From the NCBI GenBank assembly GCA_015229165.1, contig JADGCD010000097.1, positions 1-6,669 on the forward strand: a stretch of 6,669 bases of DNA. Reading direction: 5' to 3'. Of the stretch, positions 1 through 4,391 are shown piece after piece (within the stretch, counting starts at the first letter, position 1; each line of letters opens with the position of its first letter). The translations under genes and the position numbers were made by a program. Origin of the DNA: Nitrospinota bacterium. GTDB taxonomy: Bacteria > Nitrospinota_A > UBA7883 > JADGGD01. The notes beneath the pieces were generated by a model. That model saw nothing but the letters and a program-made list of their open reading frames with translations, was not told where the DNA came from and did no database searches.

Positions 1-1
1 C

Positions 2-223
2 CGGGCCGAGCGGTTTCCCGCCACCGACGACGAGAAGCGGATGACCCTGGAGCGGATGGTCAAAGCCTTCACCATGGCCGGGTTCTTCGGACGCCCCCAT
101 GACGCCCGGACCATCGCCGAGCTGAGAGACATCGTCGGGCGGGCCAGCCTCGACAAGAAAGACGTGAAACTGCTGATGGGGATGTTCAAGAACGTCATCC
201 GGGCCATCGGCGGTCGCGAATGA
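2..223 (+). CDS. trmJ: C-terminal end of a SpoU-type tRNA 2'-O-methyltransferase, TrmJ-like (5' truncated)
   Basis: An open frame enters from the left edge and ends at TGA 221-223, giving 73 residues. The ATG at 41 is internal, because coding potential continues upstream to the edge, so this is the tail of a longer gene. The tail has the layout of the TrmJ C-terminal extension: an amphipathic helix (TLERMVKAFTMAGFF), then a basic region (AELRDIVGRASLDKKDVKLL), then a final helix (MGMFKNVIRAIG). E. coli TrmJ, as I recall it, ends similarly, with LE..L...GF, LRR.F.RA and a closing LL.G....I pattern. TrmJ family members methylate the ribose of nucleotide 32 in the tRNA anticodon loop in the cytoplasm. 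The SPOUT catalytic domain lies outside the window, so its motifs cannot be checked. It converges on the minus-strand gene ending at 279, with a 55-bp gap. The family call is moderate; another SpoU paralogue is possible. Confidence 0.6.
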   Translation, partial: RAERFPATDDEKRMTLERMVKAFTMAGFFGRPHDARTIAELRDIVGRASLDKKDVKLLMGMFKNVIRAIGGRE

Positions 224-278
224 CCGCGTCCGCAGCCGGAGCAAGGACGGGTCCGGGCGCGCGCGTCCGCGCCGCGAC

Positions 279-1061
279 TCAGTAGAGTTTGAGCACCTTC
301 TCCACGTCCAGTTCGAACTCATAGGGGCTGTTCCGCTCCGGCGAGACGGTCCCCTGCAGGGTGATCACCCGCCCGATATACTGCTCCAGGCGGAGCGCCT
401 GCTCCCCCCGGATGTAGTAGCAGTTCTTGTTTCCCCGCTTGATCACCTCCGGCACCAGTTGCAGGTCGTCCCCGGTCAGGGGCATCAGGCGGCCGGTGAC
501 CGTCAGCGCCGTCCGGCCGGAGCCGCCGTTGCGGATGATCTCCTCGGTGGCCCGCAGAATCACCGGAAGGTCGCTTTTGGCCACTACCAGCATCTGGTAA
601 TCGATGGTCTTCTTCGGCGGGATGGAGTAGCTCTTCACTTCGTGACGATACTTGACCTCGACGATGATGGTTCCCGCATCCCGGATATCCCCCCCGCCCC
701 GGGTCTGTCGCGAGAGACGGGTCAGGGTAAGGGCGAAATTGTCCATGGGGGGGGAGAAAAGCCCGATGATCATCTGCCGCGACCAGTCGATGCCGGTGAC
801 CTGTCGGCGAAGCTCCTGAATCCGTTGCTGGGTGGTCCGGTTCTTCAGCGAGGCGAACTGGGAGAGGGTGTATTCGAATCCCTCGCGGCTGCGCATCACC
901 TGAATGTACGGGGGCTGCGTGACCGACGTCCCCGCGACGTTGGTGAGGAACTGGCCGGAAATGGTCCGGCTCACCGGCAGATCGACCGTGGCCCCCCGGG
1001 CGGCGGGGACCGGCCAGAGCAAGAGCGTGGCCAGAAGCAGGGGGAAGAGAACGGGTCGCAT
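279..1061 (-). CDS. Exported protein of unknown function with signal peptide and OB-like C-terminal half
   Basis: 260 residues, not recognised by name. The N-terminus is a classic Sec signal peptide: MR, a hydrophobic core at about residues 4-18, and a likely cleavage after ARG (residue 23), so the mature protein should be periplasmic or secreted. Residues 90-170 form an alternating strand pattern (IDWSRQMIIGLF, FALTLTRL, TIIVEVKYR, DYQMLVVAKSDLPVIL) that loosely recalls the PrcB C-terminal domain; this is a weak inference. Residues 185-260 look like a small beta-barrel of OB type (ALTVTGRL, YYIRG, LEQYIGRVITLQGTV, YEFELDVEKVLKL). There is a single cysteine, Cys214. The ATG at 1059-1061 lies 18 nt after the ruvB stop. 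A GGAG touches that stop but is 14 nt from the ATG, and a closer AGG is only 3 nt away, so initiation may be coupled to ruvB translation. It is probably the last gene of the ruvB cluster. Confidence 0.8.
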   Translation of the reverse strand: MRPVLFPLLLATLLLWPVPAARGATVDLPVSRTISGQFLTNVAGTSVTQPPYIQVMRSREGFEYTLSQFASLKNRTTQQRIQELRRQVTGIDWSRQMIIGLFSPPMDNFALTLTRLSRQTRGGGDIRDAGTIIVEVKYRHEVKSYSIPPKKTIDYQMLVVAKSDLPVILRATEEIIRNGGSGRTALTVTGRLMPLTGDDLQLVPEVIKRGNKNCYYIRGEQALRLEQYIGRVITLQGTVSPERNSPYEFELDVEKVLKLY

Positions 1062-1079
1062 GATCCTGGGTATCGCTCC

Positions 1080-2123
1080 TTACGAGTCAAGCGGCAGCGG
1101 GGACTGGCGGATGGCCGATTCCTGCGGCGGCGCCAGCCCGATATGTGCGAAGGCCCGGGGGGTGGCCATCCGCCCCCGGGGAGTCCGTTGCAGGAATCCC
1201 TCCTGTATCAGGTAGGGTTCGATCACCTCTTCGATGGTCTCCCGCTCCTCCGACAACGAGGCGGCCAGCGTCTCCACCCCGACCGGTCCCCCCCGGAACG
1301 TCTCCACCACCACCCGGAGCAGGCGCAGATCCATCTTGTCGAGCCCCAGCCGATCGACCTCCAGCATCCCCAGCGCCTCGTCGGCCACGGCGGCGTTGAT
1401 GGTTCCGTCCGCCTTCACCTCGGCGAAGTCGCGTACCCGGCGCAGCAGACGGTTGGCGATCCGGGGGGTGCCCCGGCTCCGTCCGGCGATCATTCGAGCG
1501 CCGTCGGCGGTCAGCGGGACGCCGAGGATGACGGCGGAGCGGGTCAGGATGACGGTCAACTCGTCGGGGGTGTAGTAGTCGAGCCGGTGGATGATGCCGA
1601 ACCGGTCCCGCAGGGGGCCGGTCAGGAGACCGGAACGGGTGGTGGCCCCCACCAGGGTGAAGGGGGGCAGCGTCAGGTTGATCGACCGGGCGGCGGGCCC
1701 CTGCCCGAGGATGATGTCGATCTGGAAATCCTCCATCGCCGGGTAGAGAATCTCCTCCACCACCGGGGCGAGGCGGTGGATCTCGTCGATGAAGAGGATG
1801 TCCCGCGCCTCCAGCGTGGTCAGCAGCGCCGCCAGATCCCCCGCCCGCTGGAGAGACGGGCCGGAGGTGACCCGGATGCGGGCGCCCATCTCGTGGGCGA
1901 TGATGTGGGCGATGGTGGTCTTGCCCAGTCCCGGCGGGCCGCAGAAGAGGGCGTGATCGAGCGGCGCCCCCCGTCGCCGGGCCGCCTCCACGAAGACGGC
2001 CAAGTTTTCCTTGAGTGAACGTTGCCCGACGTATTCGACCAGCGTGGCCGGGCGAAGCCCCGCTTCGAACCCCTGCTCTTCCGGGGGCTCGAAGGCCGGG
2101 TTGGTGATCCGCTCTTCGATCAT
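1080..2123 (-). CDS. ruvB: Holliday junction branch migration ATPase RuvB
   Basis: 347 residues, normal length for RuvB. This is the AAA+ motor that, with RuvA, drives Holliday-junction branch migration before RuvC resolves the junction. Visible motifs in order are: the N-terminal LRP...EYVGQ region (23-34), Walker A GPPGLGKT (62-69), TSGPSL (86-91), Walker B FIDEIH (111-116), YPAMEDF (127-133), sensor 1 GATTR (159-163), the arginine-finger segment LRDRFG (171-176), sensor 2 GTPRIANRLLRRVRDFA (218-234), and the winged-helix DNA-binding domain from about 265 to 335 (GGPVG; EERETIEEVIEPYLIQ; RTPRGRMAT). No key residue is missing. The ATG at 2121-2123 gives the family-typical MIEERI start. The frame stays open upstream to about 2888, but that part overlaps the preceding gene and does not resemble RuvB. 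The start is 11 nt after the upstream stop with no good Shine-Dalgarno, which suggests translational coupling. ruvA and ruvC are not adjacent. Confidence 0.98.
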   Translation of the reverse strand: MIEERITNPAFEPPEEQGFEAGLRPATLVEYVGQRSLKENLAVFVEAARRRGAPLDHALFCGPPGLGKTTIAHIIAHEMGARIRVTSGPSLQRAGDLAALLTTLEARDILFIDEIHRLAPVVEEILYPAMEDFQIDIILGQGPAARSINLTLPPFTLVGATTRSGLLTGPLRDRFGIIHRLDYYTPDELTVILTRSAVILGVPLTADGARMIAGRSRGTPRIANRLLRRVRDFAEVKADGTINAAVADEALGMLEVDRLGLDKMDLRLLRVVVETFRGGPVGVETLAASLSEERETIEEVIEPYLIQEGFLQRTPRGRMATPRAFAHIGLAPPQESAIRQSPLPLDS

Positions 2124-2134
2124 CGCGTCGGGGC

Positions 2135-2821
2135 TTATCGGGCGACCGTTTCCTTCCCCTCCCGCATCGGCGCGGTCACCGCTTCGAACCGGGTGAGGGG
2201 GAGGTACTGGATGACTTCTTTGCCGGGAACCCCCTGGGTCACGAAGACCCCCTTGTCGGGGAAGTACCACTGGAAGGCTTTCGGGTCGAGCTTGACCACG
2301 CTGGAGGGCTTGCCGAACCGGGCGGCGATGACCTGATCGGACAGGTCGTTCTCGGGAATGAAGGTGAGCCCTTCGACCATGAAGGTTTCGGCGGCCGCCA
2401 CGTCGGCGTCGGTGAGGGCCACCTGGATCATGCCGCCGGGGATCCGGTAGGCCTTGCCGGCCCGTTCCCGGGCGCCGTCGGCCCAGCCGCTGTCGACGGC
2501 GATGTTGGCGATCGCCGAGCCCCCCATCCCCCCTGCCACCACTTCGCCGTAGGAGGCCTCCAGCGACCAGCCGGTGGTCTCGGACTGGAAGAGGGAGACG
2601 CGGGGCTTCTTGCCGAAGGACTGGTTGGCCCGCTGGACGGTGTCGGCGCCGATGACGATCCCCATCACCTGGATGGTTCCGTTTTCCTTGACCGTGATGT
2701 CCCAGGGGGCGTCGTGGATGGGGCGCCCCTCCTGCGAGCGTTCCAGACCGAAGACGAACAGGCTGGTGATGGCGGCGATGATGCCGAGAACAAGGACGGC
2801 GGCGATGAGGAAACGGCTCAT
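2135..2821 (-). CDS. Membrane-anchored protein of unknown function with two similar lobes
   Basis: 228 residues, not recognised. Residues 4-25 form one hydrophobic helix (FLIAAVLVLGIIAAITSLFVF) after a short basic N-terminus, followed by a soluble domain. It has no lipobox cysteine, so an uncleaved inner-membrane anchor with a periplasmic domain is likely. The soluble part looks like two related lobes. Lobe one runs from VMGIVIG (52-58) through SFGKKPRVSLF (68-78) to WSLEASYGEVVAGGMGG (85-101). Lobe two runs from VEGLTFI (149-155) through RFGKPSSVVKL (168-178) to FQWYFPDKGVFV (183-194). The pattern of a glycine turn, a helix, FGKP and strands recalls BamE/SmpA-like folds, but that is inference only. 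The ATG at 2819-2821 has a good Shine-Dalgarno, GAGGTG (2832-2837), 10 nt upstream. It appears to be the first gene of the cluster with ruvB and the exported protein. No enzyme motif is visible. Confidence 0.85.
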   Translation of the reverse strand: MSRFLIAAVLVLGIIAAITSLFVFGLERSQEGRPIHDAPWDITVKENGTIQVMGIVIGADTVQRANQSFGKKPRVSLFQSETTGWSLEASYGEVVAGGMGGSAIANIAVDSGWADGARERAGKAYRIPGGMIQVALTDADVAAAETFMVEGLTFIPENDLSDQVIAARFGKPSSVVKLDPKAFQWYFPDKGVFVTQGVPGKEVIQYLPLTRFEAVTAPMREGKETVAR

Positions 2822-2860
2822 GATCGGACAACACCTCGGGCTGGGAAGAAGGAAACGCGC

Positions 2861-2876
2861 CGCCGACCGGTCGGCG
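2861..2876. repeat. Perfect 16-bp palindrome at the predicted transcription start of the ruvB cluster
   Basis: CGCCGACCGGTCGGCG is its own reverse complement. It starts 7 nt downstream of the TATGAT -10 hexamer (2884-2889, minus strand), so it would cover roughly +1 to +16 of the transcript. It could be a repressor operator or a 5'-end hairpin on the mRNA. The core CGACCGGTC also occurs in the rpsT terminator at 2954-2962, which may be chance. Confidence 0.6.
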
Positions 2877-2880
2877 TCCG

Positions 2881-2892
2881 GTCATCATACCA
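2881..2892 (-). promoter_or_regulatory. Extended -10 promoter candidate for the minus-strand ruvB cluster
   Basis: On the minus strand, TGG directly precedes TATGAT (2884-2889), giving the extended -10 form TGnTATGAT. The -35 region is poor: CTGCTT or TGCTTT at 16-17 bp spacing, around 2906-2912. The predicted start is near 2877, leaving a leader of about 55 nt before the ATG at 2821. It lies downstream of the rpsT terminator, so it could drive the cluster independently of rpsT. Confidence 0.5.
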
Positions 2893-2941
2893 TCCGCCCG
2901 GCCAAAAAGCAGGGGCTCCCCCCTCCTGCCGGGGGCGAAAC

Positions 2942-2974
2942 AAAAAACCCCCTCGACCGGTCAGGGTCAGGGGG
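2942..2974 (-). terminator. Intrinsic terminator of rpsT
   Basis: Read on the minus strand, CCCCCT and AGGGGG (2969-2974 and 2948-2953) form the stem base. It is continued by GACC pairing with GGTC around a 6-nt loop, with one bulged base at 2954. Six T residues follow (complement of the A run 2942-2947). A second GC-rich hairpin (about 3023-3050) lies between the rpsT stop and this terminator, but it has no T run. Confidence 0.85.
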
Positions 2975-3051
2975 GCAAGGCCGCAGGCGATTTCGTCGCT
3001 GAGATCGCACGCCGCCGCAGGGGGGAGGGCGCCCGGGGGGGGCGTCTCCCG

Positions 3052-3318
3052 TCAGGCGGAGAGCTTGTTGACCTGCAGGGCCAGTCGGCTGATCCGCCGG
3101 GCGGCGTTGTTCCGGTGGATGACCCCTTTGGAGGCCGCGGCGTGGAGGGTGCTGGTGGCTTCCTTCAGAAGCTCGGCGACCGCCGCCGTGTTCTTCTCTT
3201 CGATGGCCTGGCGCAGTTTCTTTACCGCCGTCCGGCAGGCGGAGCGGACACCCTTGTTGCGCTCGGTCCGGACTTCAGTCTGGCGGACCCGCTTTTCGGA
3301 CGACTTGTGATTAGGCAC
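3052..3318 (-). CDS. rpsT: 30S ribosomal protein S20 (bS20), GTG start
   Basis: 88 residues, normal length for S20, which binds 16S rRNA early in assembly of the small subunit. The N-terminus PNHKSSEKRVRQ matches the family's ANHKSA-KR-RQ opening. It continues with the basic helix RNKGVRSACRTAVKKLRQAI (20-39), the acidic-to-neutral helix of the hairpin, and the conserved SKGVIHRNNAARRISRLA (63-80). The start is GTG at 3316-3318: no ATG is in frame nearby, and this position gives the family N-terminus exactly. The Shine-Dalgarno is weak (a GGGG run about 10-14 nt upstream). A non-ATG start with weak ribosome binding is also known for E. coli rpsT (UUG), where S20 represses its own translation; the same control here is inference. 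It has its own sigma-70 promoter and intrinsic terminator, so it is probably monocistronic. It is divergent from hisG. Confidence 0.97.
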   Translation of the reverse strand: MPNHKSSEKRVRQTEVRTERNKGVRSACRTAVKKLRQAIEEKNTAAVAELLKEATSTLHAAASKGVIHRNNAARRISRLALQVNKLSA

Positions 3319-3357
3319 GGTACGAAAACCCCACTGTGGTTGATCGGTAAATGGGAA

Positions 3358-3386
3358 ATTATGGTGAAACGGACGGTTCTTGTCAA
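3358..3386 (-). promoter_or_regulatory. Near-consensus sigma-70 promoter of rpsT
   Basis: On the minus strand, TTGACA (complement of 3381-3386) is followed by exactly 17 bp and CATAAT (complement of 3358-3363). The -35 is perfect and the -10 matches 5 of 6. The predicted start, near 3351, gives a leader of about 33 nt before the GTG. Such strength suits a highly expressed ribosomal protein gene. Confidence 0.88.
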
Positions 3387-3404
3387 GCGGTTCCTCGCCC
3401 CCCT

Positions 3405-3434
3405 CCCGTTCGGCCACCCGGGGCGGCCAACGGG
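3405..3434. repeat. Inverted repeat in the rpsT-hisG divergent region
   Basis: CCCGTT (3405-3410) and GGCC (3412-3415) pair with GGCC (3425-3428) and AACGGG (3429-3434). This makes 10 bp with one bulged C at 3411 and a 9-nt loop. A second, shorter repeat follows at once: CGGGG (3435-3439) with CCCCG (3447-3451). There is no T run and no upstream plus-strand gene to terminate, so a protein-binding site or operator for hisG is a reasonable guess. In such GC-rich sequence chance is also possible. Confidence 0.45.
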
Positions 3435-3462
3435 CGGGGTGGCGCTCCCCGTCCCGACCGGG

Positions 3463-3468
3463 TATGAT
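3463..3468 (+). promoter_or_regulatory. Candidate -10 element of hisG
   Basis: TATGAT matches 4 of 6 positions of the -10 consensus and ends 9 nt before the hisG ATG at 3478. The corresponding -35 position (3440-3445, TGGCGC) is poor. If used, transcription would begin about 2-3 nt before the ATG, giving an essentially leaderless mRNA. That would agree with the lack of a clear Shine-Dalgarno before hisG. Confidence 0.35.
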
Positions 3469-3477
3469 GGTTCCCCT

Positions 3478-4140
3478 ATGGACCCGATACGCATCGCGCT
3501 TCCCAAGGGGCGCAACCTGAAACCGTCGGTGGCCCTCTTTCGGGCCATCGGGCTCGACTTCACCGAGGCGCTGGGCGATTCGCGCAAGCTGATCTTCGAC
3601 GCCCCCGGCGCCCCGGCGTCGGCCATCATCGTTCGGGACGCCGACGTCCCCACCTACGTCGAGAACGGCGCCGCCGACTTCGGCGTCTCCGGGGCCGACC
3701 AGCTTGCCGAGCAGCGCCGCGACCTGTACGAGCCGGTCGATCTCGGTTTTGGTTACTGCCGCCTGGTGGTGGCCGAGCCGAAAGAGCTGTCGCTCAGGGA
3801 CAACCCGAAGGAATGGGTCCACCTGAAGGTGGCCACCAAGTTTGTCGGAATCACCGAGCGCCACTTCGCCCGCCGGGGGGTGCAGATCGAGATCATCAAG
3901 CTCTACGGCTCCATCGAACTGGCGCCGCTGGTGGGGCTGTCCGACCGGATCGTCGATCTGGTCTCTACCGGCGCGACGCTGAAGCAGAACGGTCTGGTGG
4001 AGGTGGAGCAGATCATGGAAGCCACCGCCCGCCTGGTGGTGAACCGGGCGTCGCTGCGGACCAAACGGGCCACCGTGGCCCGGATTATTGAGCAGGTCAC
4101 CGCCGCCCTCCCCACCCTCGACCTGCCGAAGTACGCCTGA
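3478..4140 (+). CDS. hisG: ATP phosphoribosyltransferase, short form
   Basis: 220 residues. HisG catalyses the first step of histidine synthesis, joining ATP and PRPP to give phosphoribosyl-ATP in the cytoplasm. Visible motifs are LPKGR (8-12), DSRKLIF (34-40), DVPTYVENGAADFGVSG (56-72), LYEPVDLGFGYCRLVVAEPKEL (83-104), VATKF (118-122), KLYGSIELAPLVGLSDRIVD (141-160) and the PRPP-binding LVSTGATLKQNGL (161-173). It ends right after the catalytic domain and lacks the roughly 80-residue C-terminal regulatory domain of the long form. Short HisG normally works with HisZ, a HisRS-like regulatory subunit, which is not in the window. The ATG at 3478 gives MDPIRIALPKGR, the expected family N-terminus. 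The frame is open further upstream, but that part has no HisG similarity and overlaps rpsT. No other his gene follows; the next plus-strand gene is flagellin. No clear Shine-Dalgarno is present. Confidence 0.97.
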   Translation: MDPIRIALPKGRNLKPSVALFRAIGLDFTEALGDSRKLIFDAPGAPASAIIVRDADVPTYVENGAADFGVSGADQLAEQRRDLYEPVDLGFGYCRLVVAEPKELSLRDNPKEWVHLKVATKFVGITERHFARRGVQIEIIKLYGSIELAPLVGLSDRIVDLVSTGATLKQNGLVEVEQIMEATARLVVNRASLRTKRATVARIIEQVTAALPTLDLPKYA

Positions 4141-4239
4141 GCGCCGTAGGGGGCGCCTCATCCTCGCGACGCGCGCGATCCTTATCTATAAGGGAGAAGG
4201 GCGCCCGGCGCGAATTCCTTCCACACCCGAAAAAAACCC

Positions 4240-4267
4240 TCAAGGGATTTTCTCCCCCCGACGATAG
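4240..4267 (+). promoter_or_regulatory. Sigma-28 (FliA)-like promoter candidate of flagellin
   Basis: TCAAGGGA (4240-4247), a 12-nt spacer TTTTCTCCCCCC, then GACGATAG (4260-4267). Against the enteric FliA consensus (TAAAGTTT, 11 nt, GCCGATAA) the -10 matches 6 of 8 and the -35 keeps T.AAG. The same arrangement, with the same spacing and a similar spacer, precedes fliD. The predicted start, near 4274, gives a leader of about 118 nt. Confidence 0.6.
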
Positions 4268-4348
4268 GTAGGTAACTGAGGGGAAAAACCCCGCAGAATC
4301 GGCGGTTCGACCGCCACCGCCGGGTGGTCCGGCTGGCAGTGGACGGTT

Positions 4349-4385
4349 TTCAGCAGGGACGCTGAAGGCCCAATTTCAAGGAGGA
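4349..4385 (+). promoter_or_regulatory. Possible dual CsrA-binding site over the flagellin Shine-Dalgarno
   Basis: A perfect 6-bp hairpin, TTCAGC-AGGGAC-GCTGAA (4349-4366), displays GGA (4357-4359) in its hexaloop. The Shine-Dalgarno AAGGAGGA (4378-4385) supplies a second GGA 23-26 nt downstream. CsrA recognises GGA, best in a hairpin loop. In the Bacillus subtilis hag leader it binds one upstream hairpin and one site over the Shine-Dalgarno. Binding here is inference. Confidence 0.4.
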
Positions 4386-4391
4386 ACGACC

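Larger units (their letters stand above)
4141..4391 (+). other. Regulatory gap between hisG and flagellin, with a structured flagellin leader
   Basis: This 251-bp gap holds no convincing gene. A hairpin overlaps the hisG stop (TGAG, CGCC with GGCG, CTCA; 4138-4160) but has no T run. CTTAT-CT-ATAAG (4181-4192) is a small palindrome containing a TATAAG that could be a weak -10. The FliA-like promoter lies at 4240-4267. Its leader can form GGGG/CCCC (4280-4292), GGCGGT-TCG-ACCGCC (4301-4315), the competing CCACC/GGTGG (4314-4327) and TTCAGC/GCTGAA (4349-4366). The leader ends in a strong Shine-Dalgarno, AAGGAGG (4378-4384), 7 nt from the ATG. Confidence 0.6.

Noticed and set aside
224..278. Terminator between the convergent TrmJ-like and exported-protein genes
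   Set aside because: GGACG (245-249) and CGTCC (264-268) can pair, but the stem is only 5 bp with a 14-nt loop and no T run on either strand.
459..2018. Long plus-strand open frame opposite ruvB and the exported protein
   Set aside because: Its translation is rich in G, P, R and low-complexity runs with no family signal, while the opposite strand encodes a complete RuvB. It is an effect of high GC content.
2124..2888. N-terminal extension of the ruvB frame
   Set aside because: The frame is open upstream of 2123 but overlaps the well-supported membrane-protein gene in another frame. The extension is arginine- and proline-rich and unlike any RuvB. MIEERI at 2123 is the family start.
4138..4160. 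Hairpin overlapping the hisG stop as a terminator
   Set aside because: TGAG, CGCC with GGCG, CTCA pairs well but is followed by mixed sequence without a T run.
3319..4161. Upstream continuation of the rpsT frame, opposite hisG
   Set aside because: S20 begins precisely at the GTG 3316-3318, and the extension is the reverse-strand shadow of hisG.
4232..4251. A-rich/T-rich dyad around CCCTCAAGGG as a hisG terminator
   Set aside because: The stem is three C-G pairs around a 4-nt loop plus a mismatch and A-T pairs, too weak. It is also better explained as containing the flagellin -35 element.
4141..4391. Sigma-54 promoter for flagellin
   Set aside because: I searched for GG-N10-GC with TGGCA and TTGC elements. 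CTGGCAG near 4333 lacks the -12 GC at the right distance and no TTGC is present.
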